From NCBI RefSeq assembly GCF_021602025.1, contig NZ_BQHW01000028.1, forward strand, positions 1 to 64,000: a DNA stretch of 64,000 nt, given 5' to 3'. The notes beneath the pieces were generated by a model. The model worked only from the letters and a program-made list of their open reading frames with translations, did not search any database and was not told the DNA's origin. Shown here in pieces: positions 36,561 to 45,851 of the stretch. A program made the position numbers and the translations under genes. The first letter of the stretch is position 1. Each line of letters opens with the position of its first letter. Origin of the DNA: Pseudomonas ceruminis (lineage in GTDB: Bacteria > Pseudomonadota > Gammaproteobacteria > Pseudomonadales > Pseudomonadaceae).

Positions 36561-38186
36561 TCAAACCTTGAACTGCGCCACCATGCCATTGAGGTCCACC
36601 GCCAACCGCGACAAGTCCTGTGCCGCCGCGCTGGTCTGGTTGGCCCCCGCCGACGTCTGCATCGCCAGATCACGAATGTTCACCAAATTGCGATCCACTT
36701 CGCGCGCCACCTGCGCCTGTTCCTCCGAAGCGCTGGCAATCACCAGGTTGCGCTGGTTGATCGAAGCAATCGCCTCGGCGATGACCTCCAGTGCCTGCCC
36801 GGCACCTTGGGCCACTTCCAGCGTGCCGCTGGCTCGCCCTTGGCTGTTGTGCATGGCGGACACCGCACGCTCGGTACCGTTCTGGATGCCAGCGATCATC
36901 TGCTCGATCTCTGCCGTGGACTGCTGGGTGCGGTGGGCGAGGGCGCGCACCTCGTCGGCCACCACGGCAAAGCCACGGCCTGCCTCGCCAGCACGAGCGG
37001 CCTCGATGGCGGCGTTCAGTGCCAGCAGGTTGGTCTGCCCGGCAATTGCGCCGATCACATCGAGCACCCGGCTGATTTCATTGGCGTTGCTGGCCAGCAG
37101 TTCGATCTCGGCGGAAGTGCCGGTGACGTCATCGACCAGGTGCTGGATCGAGGCCAACGCCTGATTGACCTGCTCGCGGCCATCGCGGGTAGTGCGGTCG
37201 GCGCCTTGGGAAGCATCGGCGGTGCTGACCGCATTGTTCGCCACCTCTTCGACGGCCGCGGTCATCTGGTTGACGGCCGTTGCGGCCTGGTCGATCTCTG
37301 CGCTTTGCTGGTGCAGGCCGCGGCTGGTGTCTTCAGTCACGCTGTGCAGCTCCTCCGAGGCAGAAGCCAGTTGATCGGACGAAGCTGCAATTTTGCGGAT
37401 GGTGTCGCGCAGGCTTTCCTGCATGCGGCTCAAGGCGCGCAGGAGCTGGGCCGGCTCATCGTGGCCGGTTACCTGGATGGTATGGGTCAGGTCGCCAGTC
37501 GCCACGCGCTCGGCCACGGCCACGGCATCGCCCAGCGGCAGGACAATGCTGCGGGTGAGCAGGGTGGCAATGGCGGCCATCGCGACGACGATCACCAGCA
37601 GTGAGCCAATGATGGCGCTCAACGCTTCGTCGGCGGCGTGGCTGCTGCGCTGCGAGGCCTGCTCGGCACCTTTGCCGTTGTAGGCGATCAGTGCGCTCAT
37701 GGCCTTCATCATGGCGTCGGAGGACTGCGTGATTTCGCCGCTGACCAGATGCTTGGCCTCATCCATCTGGCGAGCGGTCACGGCCTGAAGCAGACGTCGC
37801 TGAACGTCCAGGTACTGTTGGTGGGCGCCATTGAAGGCGTTGAACAGCGTGTGATCATCGGTCTCGACGATCGTGTCTTCGTAGTCCTTCAGGCCTTTGG
37901 CGAGTTGTTCGTTGATGCCTTTGAGCATCTCGAGGTTACGGGCGCGTTCCTCGGCACTGTCGTCCAGCACGGTGCGCAGGGTGACGGCGCGGGAGCGACC
38001 GAGGTTGGTGCTGACTTCGTTCAGTGCCACCACGGCAGGCAACCAGGTGACCCGGATCTCGTCCGTGGCCCTGTCCATTTGCCGGGTTTCATAGAGTGCA
38101 AGCAGGCCCATGATCAGGACCAGGATGCCCAACAGGGCGAATGCGCTGGCAGCGCGAATGCCGATCTTCATATTCCGTAACTGCAT
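36561..38186 (-). CDS. Methyl-accepting chemotaxis protein
   Basis: A 541-residue chemoreceptor: first membrane helix at about 10-32, a periplasmic four-helix-bundle sensor (about 35-188), second membrane helix (190-212), HAMP domain, and a cytoplasmic signalling domain whose hairpin tip reads [21 protein letters not shown]. The sensor is the short 4HB type rather than the longer HBM type, so the ligand is unclear. No C-terminal NWETF pentapeptide is present. AAGGAG precedes the ATG at 38186. It faces away from the AraC gene across an AT-rich region with several palindromes. Confidence 0.93.
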   Translation of the reverse strand: MQLRNMKIGIRAASAFALLGILVLIMGLLALYETRQMDRATDEIRVTWLPAVVALNEVSTNLGRSRAVTLRTVLDDSAEERARNLEMLKGINEQLAKGLKDYEDTIVETDDHTLFNAFNGAHQQYLDVQRRLLQAVTARQMDEAKHLVSGEITQSSDAMMKAMSALIAYNGKGAEQASQRSSHAADEALSAIIGSLLVIVVAMAAIATLLTRSIVLPLGDAVAVAERVATGDLTHTIQVTGHDEPAQLLRALSRMQESLRDTIRKIAASSDQLASASEELHSVTEDTSRGLHQQSAEIDQAATAVNQMTAAVEEVANNAVSTADASQGADRTTRDGREQVNQALASIQHLVDDVTGTSAEIELLASNANEISRVLDVIGAIAGQTNLLALNAAIEAARAGEAGRGFAVVADEVRALAHRTQQSTAEIEQMIAGIQNGTERAVSAMHNSQGRASGTLEVAQGAGQALEVIAEAIASINQRNLVIASASEEQAQVAREVDRNLVNIRDLAMQTSAGANQTSAAAQDLSRLAVDLNGMVAQFKV

Positions 38187-38434
38187 GGAATGCTCCTTGA
38201 CGTTGGCGTGCAGGCGTCAAGAGCATGGACGGAAAGCCGGCTCACCCGGGGTGGTGCCAGTCTCTCGATGCGCTGCGGATTTAAATGTTTGCCTCACCCT
38301 CTTGAATATTTTTTGTTTTCAATGATGCCACAATGCCATCATTATTGACCAGTCATTCAATGTCATGACAAGTGCTGACATATCCTTCATTTATTGACTG
38401 ATATGTCAGGTTCGCTGCCCATTCACTGCCTACC
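38187..38434. promoter_or_regulatory. AT-rich palindrome-dense region upstream of the chemoreceptor
   Basis: 248 bp of unusually AT-rich sequence containing AATGATGCCA/TGCCATCATT (38321-38343), TGTCATGACA (38361-38370) and TGACATAT/ATATGTCA (38376-38408). It lies between the AraC stop and the chemoreceptor start on the minus strand, so it is the likely chemoreceptor promoter region. Confidence 0.5.
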
Positions 38435-39346
38435 TCACCGCCCTTCATGCTGCCTGCGATAGGCCCCTGGCTGCACCCCGATGGCCTTGGCAAAGGCCCG
38501 GGTAAACGCTGCCACCGACTGATATCCCACCTGCGCCCCCACCTGTTCCACGGTATTGCCCGCCCGCAGCAGCTGGCACGCGTGGCGCATTCGCAAGGCC
38601 AGCAGTACCTGCCCTGGTGACTGCCCGGCCAGTTCATTGAAGCGTTTGAAGAATGCCGACCGCGACAACCCCGTGCAGGCTGCCATGCTTTCCAGGGTCC
38701 AGGCATTGCCAGGCTGGTCGATCAATTGTTCGAGCAGCCCAGCGAACGCGGGGTGCCGGGCGAGGGCGACCAAGCCGCCAAGAGGCTGCCCGGCATGCAC
38801 CTGCTGGCGCAGGACATACAGGAACAACAGGTGGGTCAGGCGTTCCAGCAGGGTTTGCGATGGCGCGGGCGCGCGTTGGCATTCCTCCAGGATCAGCCCG
38901 AACAGTGCTCGTGCGGCATGCCCGGCCGGCTCGTGGGCGCGCAACAGAATCCAGTCGGCCAGCCCGTCGACAATCAGCGACGACAACCCCGGGCGCAAGT
39001 GAAAGAACCCGCACACCAGGCCCACCCCATCGCTGGCACTGGCATCGAGTACTTGCATGGTCTGGCGTGGCTGTGCGCAGGCGCTGACTGGGTCCTTGTC
39101 GCCAGACAGCCGGTAAGCCAGGTCGCGCAGCAGAAACACGGCATCACCGGCCTCAAGGCGCACGGGCTCGGCCTGGCCATCGATGTGCAGCCAGCAATGC
39201 CCCTGCACCACCAAGTGAAAGCTGGCCCGGCCCAAACCGTGGGTGCTGGCGTGCCAGCCACCGCAATAGCGGCCTACATGGAACAGGCTGGCATCGAGTT
39301 CGAGGCCTTCTAATAACCAATCGACAAGAGGGGTGGACGAAATCAT
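38435..39346 (-). CDS. AraC family transcriptional regulator (cupin_6 type)
   Basis: A 303-residue regulator: an N-terminal cupin-like effector domain (about 15-190; WHASTHGLGRASFHLVVQGH and LEAGDAVFLLRD) followed by the AraC DNA-binding pair (SMAACTGLSRSAFFKRFN, VGAQVGYQSVAAFTRAFAKA). It is divergent from the operon starting at 39449 and most likely controls it. The ligand is unknown. Confidence 0.88.
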   Translation of the reverse strand: MISSTPLVDWLLEGLELDASLFHVGRYCGGWHASTHGLGRASFHLVVQGHCWLHIDGQAEPVRLEAGDAVFLLRDLAYRLSGDKDPVSACAQPRQTMQVLDASASDGVGLVCGFFHLRPGLSSLIVDGLADWILLRAHEPAGHAARALFGLILEECQRAPAPSQTLLERLTHLLFLYVLRQQVHAGQPLGGLVALARHPAFAGLLEQLIDQPGNAWTLESMAACTGLSRSAFFKRFNELAGQSPGQVLLALRMRHACQLLRAGNTVEQVGAQVGYQSVAAFTRAFAKAIGVQPGAYRRQHEGR

Positions 39347-39448
39347 CTAATGCAAAGACTCAGGAGCAAGGAAAGGCGACTGACGAATATGGAGGGTAAT
39401 TCTTATAACCAACAGACTGTATGGACACCCATCAAAGGAGTCCACTCC

Positions 39449-40009
39449 ATGTCCTCGCGCATTACTCTACACACTCTGCAGAGCGCCCCGGAAGCGGCCC
39501 GTCCGTTCCTCGAGAACGCCCAGAAGAATTCCGGTTTCATCCCCAACCTGTTGGGCGTGCTGGCAAACGCCCCCGCGGCCCTGGAAACCTACGTCACCGT
39601 CTCTGCCCTCAATGGCAAGTCTGAGCTGACCTTGGCCGAACGCGAAGTGGTGCAATTGATCGCCGCCACCCACCATGGTTGCGACTTCTGCGTGGCGGGT
39701 CACACCGCCGTGGCGTTGAACAAGGCCAAGCTGCCGCAGAACGTAGTCGATGCCTTGCGCGCCCGTGGCGAACTGCCGGACGCCCGCTATGAAACCCTGG
39801 CTGAATTTGCCCGTGAAGTCATCGCCACCCGCGGCAATGTCAGCGACGCCACTTATCAGGCGTTTCGCGATGCAGGCTTCACCGAAGGCAACGCCCTGGA
39901 AGTGATTCTTGGCGTGAGCCTCGCAACCCTGTGCAACTTTGCTAATGTGTTCGCCCAGACGCCGCTCAACGACGAGCTGAGCAAGTACCGCTGGCAGCCC
40001 TCTGCATAA
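39449..40009 (+). CDS. AhpD-like carboxymuconolactone decarboxylase family protein
   Basis: A 186-residue protein of the CMD/AhpD family with the redox-active CxxC in ATHHGCDFCVAGHT, the pattern of alkylhydroperoxidase-like proteins. A peroxide or peroxidatic role is therefore more likely than decarboxylation. The ATG at 39449 follows AAGGAG and gives family length; 33 residues of open frame upstream are rejected. It is the first gene of an operon with a flavin monooxygenase-like protein and an ABC importer. Confidence 0.87.
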   Translation: MSSRITLHTLQSAPEAARPFLENAQKNSGFIPNLLGVLANAPAALETYVTVSALNGKSELTLAEREVVQLIAATHHGCDFCVAGHTAVALNKAKLPQNVVDALRARGELPDARYETLAEFAREVIATRGNVSDATYQAFRDAGFTEGNALEVILGVSLATLCNFANVFAQTPLNDELSKYRWQPSA

Positions 40010-40056
40010 ACCGCGCGTGGCGCCACGGCGCCTGCGTTTTCAACAGGAGTAGGGAC

Positions 40057-41121
40057 ATGCTTGATTCTGCATTTCGTCAGTGGCTGGATGCCAATACCGA
40101 GGCAATCGACCAGGGCCGGTGCGACCCGCACCGCGTGCTGGCGCACATCGCCGAGTCGCAGGTGCTGCGCATCGGCGTCGACCCGGCGCTGGGCGGGAGC
40201 GGGGGCGAGGTGACTGACGCCGTCGAGGCGATCGCTGCCATTGCCGGCCATTCGCTGGCGTCGGCGTTTGTCTGCTGGGGCCAGCGTGCCTTCATCGAAT
40301 ACCTATTGCAAAGCCCAAACCAGGCGCTGCGCGAGCGCCTGTTGCCTGGCCTGCTGACCGGCGAGCTGGCCGGTGCTACCGGCTTGTCCAACGCCATGAA
40401 GTTCCTTTCTGGCATTGAAGCGCTGCAGGTGCGGGGCCGCCCGCAAACCGAGGGTTGGGCCCTTGACGGCCGCCTGCATTGGGTCACCAACCTGCGCAAG
40501 AGTGGTTTCGTGGTGGCAGCAGCCATCGAGGACGACGCCGGTGGTGTGCCATTCGTGTTGGCGATCCCCTCCGATGCTGTGGGGCTGGAACGGTCCGACG
40601 ACTTGCAACTGATGGGCCTGCAGTCGAGCAACACGGCGGCCCTGGCGTTCCATGAAGTGGCGCTCAGCCGCGACTGGCTGTTGCATGAAAACGCCCGTGA
40701 GTTCCTGCCCAAGGTGCGGCCGGCGTTCCTCGCGTTGCAGTGCGGTATGGCTATCGGCCTGGCGCGCCGTGCGCTGGACGAGGTGCAGGGGCACATCAAT
40801 GGCCGTACTTCGTTCCTCGAAGAAGCGCGCCAGGTGCTCCAGGAACGCCTGGAAAATACCGTGGCAGCGCTCAAGCAGGGCTTGCTCGAAGGCCGTTTCC
40901 TCAGCCAGCCTGCCGCACTGTTCAAGCTGCGCATCACCCTGGCTGAAAGCGCCGCCGACGCTGTGCAACTGGAGCTGCAGGCCAGCGGTGGCAAGGCCTA
41001 CTTGAGTGAATTCGGCGCAGGGTTCGCCCGCCGCTGGCGTGAATCGGCCTTCGTGCCCATTGTCACCCCAAGCCTGGTGCAATTGCGTGCCGAACTGCAC
41101 CGCCAGGCGGCCAGCGCATGA
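40057..41121 (+). CDS. Acyl-CoA dehydrogenase-like flavoprotein (possible monooxygenase)
   Basis: A 354-residue member of the acyl-CoA dehydrogenase fold, shorter than typical dehydrogenases (about 380). It has GATGLSNAMKFLSGIEALQV in the flavin-binding middle domain and a helical C-terminal domain, but I cannot identify the catalytic Glu of true dehydrogenases. Many relatives in sulfur-scavenging operons (DszC/SfnC type) are FMNH2-dependent monooxygenases. With an ABC importer of the sulfonate type downstream, an oxygenase on an organosulfur or similar compound is plausible. The stop overlaps the ATPase start by four bases. Confidence 0.78.
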   Translation: MLDSAFRQWLDANTEAIDQGRCDPHRVLAHIAESQVLRIGVDPALGGSGGEVTDAVEAIAAIAGHSLASAFVCWGQRAFIEYLLQSPNQALRERLLPGLLTGELAGATGLSNAMKFLSGIEALQVRGRPQTEGWALDGRLHWVTNLRKSGFVVAAAIEDDAGGVPFVLAIPSDAVGLERSDDLQLMGLQSSNTAALAFHEVALSRDWLLHENAREFLPKVRPAFLALQCGMAIGLARRALDEVQGHINGRTSFLEEARQVLQERLENTVAALKQGLLEGRFLSQPAALFKLRITLAESAADAVQLELQASGGKAYLSEFGAGFARRWRESAFVPIVTPSLVQLRAELHRQAASA

Positions 41122-41939
41122 GCCAACCGTTGCTCGAAGCCCGTGAAATAAGCCTGGGCTATCCACGCGAGGGCGGCTGGCAGGAGGTGCTGGCGCGTTT
41201 CGACTTGCAACTGGCGCCTGGGGAAGTGGTCACCATCCTCGGGCCCAGTGGTGTCGGCAAGTCCAGCCTGCTGCGGGTCCTGGCCGGCCTGCAGCAGCCG
41301 CGTGGCGGCAGCGTGAACTTGCACGGCGAACCGCTGCAGGGGCCCCATCCGCGCCTGGCAGTGGCCTTTCAGGACCCAAGCCTGCTGCCGTGGCTGAGCC
41401 TGGAAAAGAACGTGGCCTTCGGCCTGGACTTTGCCCGTCAGCCCAAGCTGAGCGCAGCCGAGCGCCGTGCACGCATCGACCATGCGATTGCCGCCGTGGG
41501 GCTGGCCCATGCGCGCAACCAGTACCCGGCGCAACTGTCTGGCGGCATGGCCCAGCGCACTGCACTGGCCCGCTGCCTGGCACGCCAGCCCGAGGTGCTG
41601 CTGCTCGACGAGCCCTTCGGTGCTCTGGATGAAGTGACCCGTGCCGACATGCAGCAACTGCTGCTGCAACTGATCGCCACGCATAACACCGCGGCGGTAC
41701 TGATTACCCACGATATTGACGAAGCCCTGCTGTTGTCCGACCGGGTCCTGCTACTGGGCGATCACCCAGCGCACATCCTCGGCCAATGGCACATCGACCT
41801 GCCGCAACCTCGCACGCATCGGGTCGAGGAGTTGGGGGCGCTGCGTATCGACATTCTCAAAACCCTTCGGCGGGCAAGCCGCGCAGCTGAACCTTCCTCT
41901 ACCCCCTTGCCCTCGGAGGCTGTCCATGTGCATGGATGA
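41118..41939 (+). CDS. ABC transporter ATP-binding protein (SsuB/TauB-like)
   Basis: A 273-residue ATPase of the nitrate/sulfonate/taurine importer type. Walker A is GPSGVGKSS, the ABC signature is LSGGMAQR, and Walker B is VLLLDEPFGALD followed by the D-loop. Length and motifs match SsuB/TauB. Its start overlaps the upstream flavoprotein (ATGA) and its last 14 bases overlap the binding-protein gene, so expression is tightly coupled. Confidence 0.92.
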   Translation: MSQPLLEAREISLGYPREGGWQEVLARFDLQLAPGEVVTILGPSGVGKSSLLRVLAGLQQPRGGSVNLHGEPLQGPHPRLAVAFQDPSLLPWLSLEKNVAFGLDFARQPKLSAAERRARIDHAIAAVGLAHARNQYPAQLSGGMAQRTALARCLARQPEVLLLDEPFGALDEVTRADMQQLLLQLIATHNTAAVLITHDIDEALLLSDRVLLLGDHPAHILGQWHIDLPQPRTHRVEELGALRIDILKTLRRASRAAEPSSTPLPSEAVHVHG

Positions 41940-43131
41940 CTGCTGTTCCTCTTCTTCGCGTCGCGACTTCCTCAAGCTCAGCGCCATGCTTACTGCCGCC
42001 GGTGCGCTGCCGCTGCTGTCGAGCCTGCAGGCGCGTGCTGCCGCCGAACCGGATGCGCCAGTACGCATCGGCTACCTGCCGATCACTGATGCCACGCCAT
42101 TGCTGGTGGCGCACAACAACGGCCTGTTCGAGGCAGAAGGCATCAAGGCTGAGCGCCCGGTGCTGCTGCGCAGTTGGGCTCAGGTGATCGAGGCGTTCAT
42201 CTCTGGTCAGGTCAACGTCATCCACCTGCTGTCGCCCATGACGGTATGGGCACGCTATGGCAGCAAGGTGCCGGCCAAGGTAGTGGCGTGGAACCACGTT
42301 GGCGGGTCGGGCCTGACTGTAGCGCCGGACATCACCGAGATGAAACAGCTCGGTGGCAAGACCGTAGCCATCCCGTTCTGGTATTCGATCCACAACGTGG
42401 TGCTGCAACAGATGCTCAACGACAACGGCCTTACACCCGTGTCCAAGCCGGCCAATGCGCCACTGGCAGCCAATGAGGTCAACCTGCTGGTGCTGCCACC
42501 CTCGGACATGCCGCCGGCACTGGCCAGCAAGCGCATCGCCGGCTACATCGTGGCCGAACCGTTCAACGCCCTGGCTGAGAACCTCAAGGTCGGCCGCGTT
42601 CAGCGTTTTACCGGTGATGTCTGGCGCAACCACGCCTGCTGCGTGGTGTTCATGCATGAACATGACCTGAACAACCGTCCCGAGTGGTCACAGAAGGTGG
42701 TCAACGCCATCGTCAAGGCGCAGCACTGGACCCGCGACCACCGTGCCGAAGCCGCCGCGCTGCTGTCCAAGGCCGGCCCCAACAAATACACCCCGCACGA
42801 GCCGGCTGTGCTGACCAAGGTGTTGGCCCCGTCCGCCGAAGACCGCGCCAGCTACATTGCCAGCGGCGCCATCCAGCACCAGCAGTGGGACGAAAAGCGC
42901 ATCGACTTCCAGCCTTACCCGTTCCCCAGCTACACCGAGGAACTGGTCAAGCGCCTGAAAAACACCCTGATCGAAGGCGAGAGCGGTTTTCTGGCCGGCC
43001 TGGACCCGGCGCAGACCGCTCGCGACCTGGTCGACGACCGCTTCGTGCGCAACGCCATCGCGGCTGTCGGCGGCCCGTCGGTGTTCGGCATCGCCGACAG
43101 CTTCGAGCGTAGCGAGGAGTTCGCGGTCTGA
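41926..43131 (+). CDS. ABC transporter substrate-binding protein with Cys-rich N-terminus and Tat signal
   Basis: A 401-residue periplasmic binding protein of the SsuA/TauA/NrtA type. The Tat signal has the twin arginine at 12-13 (SRRDFLKLSA), followed by a hydrophobic stretch and AXA cleavage near ARAAAEPD. The N-region MCMDDCCSSSS carries three cysteines ahead of the twin arginine, an unusual feature. The mature part includes GYLPITDATPLLVAHNNGLF and an ISGQVNVIHLLSPMTVW segment typical of the fold. The start at 41926 has GGAGG six bases upstream, inside the ATPase gene. Tat export suggests that it folds, perhaps with a cofactor, before export. Confidence 0.88.
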   Translation: MCMDDCCSSSSRRDFLKLSAMLTAAGALPLLSSLQARAAAEPDAPVRIGYLPITDATPLLVAHNNGLFEAEGIKAERPVLLRSWAQVIEAFISGQVNVIHLLSPMTVWARYGSKVPAKVVAWNHVGGSGLTVAPDITEMKQLGGKTVAIPFWYSIHNVVLQQMLNDNGLTPVSKPANAPLAANEVNLLVLPPSDMPPALASKRIAGYIVAEPFNALAENLKVGRVQRFTGDVWRNHACCVVFMHEHDLNNRPEWSQKVVNAIVKAQHWTRDHRAEAAALLSKAGPNKYTPHEPAVLTKVLAPSAEDRASYIASGAIQHQQWDEKRIDFQPYPFPSYTEELVKRLKNTLIEGESGFLAGLDPAQTARDLVDDRFVRNAIAAVGGPSVFGIADSFERSEEFAV

Positions 43132-43886
43132 TGCGCAAGCATGTCGTACACGCTAGCCTGGGGCTGGTTGGTTTGCTGGGGTTGTTGCTGTTGTGGTGGG
43201 CCGGTGTGAGGCTGTTTGGCGAGGCCGATGGGCTGTCGGCGCGCTTCTCGCCCCAGGCAACCTTGGCCAGCCTGGTCGAACTGCTGGGGCAGGGGGAGGT
43301 TTACGGGCACATCTGGGTCAGCCTCAAGCGTATTCTGGTGGGCCTGTTGCTGGCGCTGCTGATCGGCGTGCCCCTGGGCCTGCTGGTGGGCAGCTACCGG
43401 CACCTGGAGGCCGCCACCACACCGGCCTTCCAGTTCCTGCGGATGATCTCGCCGCTGTCGTGGATGCCCGTGGTGGTGATGCTGATGGGGGTGGGTGACC
43501 AGCCGATCTACTTCCTGCTGGCCTTCGCGGCCCTATGGCCGATCCTGCTCAACACCGCTGCTGGCGTGCGTCAACTGGACCCTCGCTGGCTGCAATTGAG
43601 CCGCAGCCTGAGTGCCACGCGCTGGGAAACCTTGTGCAAGGTGATCCTCCCCGGGGTGATCGGCCATGTGCTGACCGGCGTGCGCCTGGCCATCGGCATC
43701 TTGTGGATCGTGTTGGTGCCCTGCGAAATGCTTGGGGTGAGCGCAGGGCTGGGGTACTTCATTCTGGATACCCGCGACCGCCTGGCCTATTCGGAACTGA
43801 TGGCGATGGTGTTGCTGATCGGCGTGCTGGGGTTCATGCTCGATGCCTTGGCCCGTGGGCTGCACCGGCGTTGGGTGCATGCCTGA
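43131..43886 (+). CDS. ABC transporter permease (SsuC/TauC-like)
   Basis: A 251-residue inner-membrane permease with six hydrophobic helices and the EAA-type loop near LSRSLSATRWETLCKVILPG, matching the SsuC/TauC/NrtB family. It begins at the last base of the binding-protein stop codon (TGATG), completing a three-gene importer. With the upstream oxygenase-like protein, it likely brings in an organosulfur or other organic compound that is then oxidised. Confidence 0.92.
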   Translation: MRKHVVHASLGLVGLLGLLLLWWAGVRLFGEADGLSARFSPQATLASLVELLGQGEVYGHIWVSLKRILVGLLLALLIGVPLGLLVGSYRHLEAATTPAFQFLRMISPLSWMPVVVMLMGVGDQPIYFLLAFAALWPILLNTAAGVRQLDPRWLQLSRSLSATRWETLCKVILPGVIGHVLTGVRLAIGILWIVLVPCEMLGVSAGLGYFILDTRDRLAYSELMAMVLLIGVLGFMLDALARGLHRRWVHA

Positions 43887-43902
43887 CGGGCCGGTGTGGT
43901 TT

Positions 43903-43980
43903 TATCGCCGGCAAGCGGGCTCCCACAGGAACCGAGTTTCCTGTGGGGCTGCTGCGCTCCACTTCTCCCGCCGGCGATAG
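43903..43980. repeat. REP-like hairpin
   Basis: TATCGCCGGCAAGCGGGCTC near 43903 and the inverted CCGCCGGCGATA ending near 43980 flank a CACAGG-containing linker, at the junction of the ABC permease and the convergent acetyltransferase. Confidence 0.6.
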
Positions 43981-43991
43981 AGCCCCCCAGC

Positions 43992-44678
43992 TCAATGCAC
44001 CGTCTTGCGCTGCTTCACACACTCACGCGCGCGCATTGCCAGCTCATCCAGCCACTCATCCCGCTGCTGCTCAGCCTCGATCATCGTATCCTCCCCCTGC
44101 TGATTGAGCAGGTAGGTATGAATCTGATGCACCTCGGTGGTCTGGTAGATCGGTGCAATGTCCAATCGCCCGATCAACGCGCCACTGGCGTGCCCGGTGC
44201 TGCTCATCAGCACCTGCGGGCCGCTGGCCGTTACCACCTGCATGCCCATGGCCTCGAACCACGGCACCTGGTGCACAAAGGCATTCAGCTCGACACTGGC
44301 GTACCGCGCCTGCACGTCGCCCAGCAGGGCACGGGCGACGCCTTGGCGGCGGCGCTCAGGTACCACGGCGAGGAAGGCCAGTACACAGGCCTGTGGGTTG
44401 TCCTGGGCGGGCAGCGCCAGGGCGAAACCAAGCAGTTGGTCCGGCGCCTCGGCATCCAGCGCGAGCGTGAGCTGCACGTCCAGGCCGCGGGTGCCATCCA
44501 TCGCCTGTAGGTATTGGTGCACCTCCATCCCCACCCCGTATTGGTACAGCGGGTACAACGGGTTGTCGGCACGAATGGCGACACTGCTCAGATCGCCGAC
44601 GTGATGGATCACCAGTTCGCGGATCTGGTTCTGGAAGGATTCGGGCGGCACGCTGTCGAGGCGGCTCAGGATGAACAT
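43992..44678 (-). CDS. GNAT family N-acetyltransferase
   Basis: A 228-residue protein with a GNAT fold: CVLAFLAVVPERRRQGVARA includes the R/Q-x-x-G-x-G/A acetyl-CoA motif at about residue 110, and the following VELNAFVHQVPWFEAMGMQV is the usual second half. It carries an extra C-terminal helical tail of about 60 residues (EQQRDEWLDELAMRAREC). Stand-alone gene, convergent with the ABC operon. Substrate unknown. Confidence 0.82.
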   Translation of the reverse strand: MFILSRLDSVPPESFQNQIRELVIHHVGDLSSVAIRADNPLYPLYQYGVGMEVHQYLQAMDGTRGLDVQLTLALDAEAPDQLLGFALALPAQDNPQACVLAFLAVVPERRRQGVARALLGDVQARYASVELNAFVHQVPWFEAMGMQVVTASGPQVLMSSTGHASGALIGRLDIAPIYQTTEVHQIHTYLLNQQGEDTMIEAEQQRDEWLDELAMRARECVKQRKTVH

Positions 44679-44758
44679 CGGTGGACGGGCTCCGGCTGCG
44701 GTTGAATCACCCCGCGCCGGATGGCGCGGGGTACACAGTCTAACCCCTTTTTACTGCG

Positions 44759-45700
44759 TCAGCCTTGCGCCTGCATCGCCGCCAGCATCAGGTCGAGGTT
44801 CTGCACCGCAGCGCCCGACGCGCCCTTGCCCAGGTTGTCGAACACGGCGGTCAACAGCACCTGACCGTGCTCGGGGTTGGCGTACAGGGCCAGGCGCAGC
44901 TCGTTGCTGTCGTTCAGTGCCTCGGGGTCGAGCGGGGTGGCCGGGCCGTGCTGGTGCAGCGGCGATACCTGCACGTAACGGGCGCCTTGATAGTGTTGCT
45001 CAAGGCACGCTTGCAACTGCTCGGCGCTGGCCCCGCCAGGCAGCAGGCGCAGCTGCAGTGGAATGCTCAGCACGATGCCCTGGCGATAGGCCGCATAACC
45101 AGGCATGAACACGGGCCGTGTCGACAGACCGGCGTGCAGCTGGATTTCCGGTACGTGCTTGTGCGCCAGTTCCAGGCCATACAACTGCAGGGTCGGCGCC
45201 CGCGCGGCGTCGGGCTGTTCATGCCGCTCGACGGCCGCCCGGCCACCCCCAGAGTAACCGGAAATGGCATGGATGCTCAGGGGATAGTCGGCCGGCAGCA
45301 AGCCGGCTTTGACCAGCGGGCGCAGCAGGGCGATGGCGCCGGTGGGGTAGCAGCCGGGGTTGCTGACACGCTTGGCCTGGGCAATACGCTCGGCCTGATG
45401 CGCGTCTAGTTCCGGCAGGCCGTAGACCCAGCCAGGCGTGGTGCGGTGCGCCGAGCTGGCGTCGATCACCCGTACTGCTGGGTTATCAATGGCTGCCACG
45501 GCCTCGCGGGCGGCCTCATCGGGTAGGCACAGCAGGGCGATGTCGGCGCTGTTGATGGCCTCGCTGCGCCGTTGTGGGTCCTTGCGCTCGGCTTCGGGCA
45601 ACGTCAGCAGGCGCAGGTCGTTGCGCCCCGCTAGGCGGGCGTGAATCTGCAGGCCAGTGGTGCCTTGGTCGCCATCGATGAAGACAACAGGGTTGTGCAT
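44759..45700 (-). CDS. argC: N-acetyl-gamma-glutamyl-phosphate reductase (type 2 ArgC)
   Basis: A 313-residue NADPH enzyme of arginine biosynthesis, reducing N-acetyl-gamma-glutamyl phosphate to the semialdehyde. The dinucleotide segment is [16 protein letters not shown], and the active-site Cys is in [12 protein letters not shown]. The length fits the short type 2 ArgC found in proteobacteria. Pseudomonads often have both type 1 and type 2 enzymes, so this may be an auxiliary copy. Start ATG at 45700; a LysR gene is divergent. Confidence 0.88.
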   Translation of the reverse strand: MHNPVVFIDGDQGTTGLQIHARLAGRNDLRLLTLPEAERKDPQRRSEAINSADIALLCLPDEAAREAVAAIDNPAVRVIDASSAHRTTPGWVYGLPELDAHQAERIAQAKRVSNPGCYPTGAIALLRPLVKAGLLPADYPLSIHAISGYSGGGRAAVERHEQPDAARAPTLQLYGLELAHKHVPEIQLHAGLSTRPVFMPGYAAYRQGIVLSIPLQLRLLPGGASAEQLQACLEQHYQGARYVQVSPLHQHGPATPLDPEALNDSNELRLALYANPEHGQVLLTAVFDNLGKGASGAAVQNLDLMLAAMQAQG

Positions 45701-45781
45701 GGTCAGCGTCCGGTCAAAGGAGGATGACCTATGCTCGCCTGTGGCGGGTGTAAAGGAAATTTGAATATCATGATGCTGGTG

Positions 45782-45796
45782 TTCAGTTATTCTGAA
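45782..45796. promoter_or_regulatory. TTCAG-N5-CTGAA palindrome in the argC/lysR gap
   Basis: A perfect 5-5-5 inverted repeat (T-N11-A pattern typical of LysR operators lies within it) between divergent argC and the LysR gene. It may be the regulator's binding site. Confidence 0.45.
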
Positions 45797-45851
45797 TTTG
45801 AAACCACCTGTGCCGACCCTTTCGCAGGCTCGCCCCAACAGGACCTCACCC

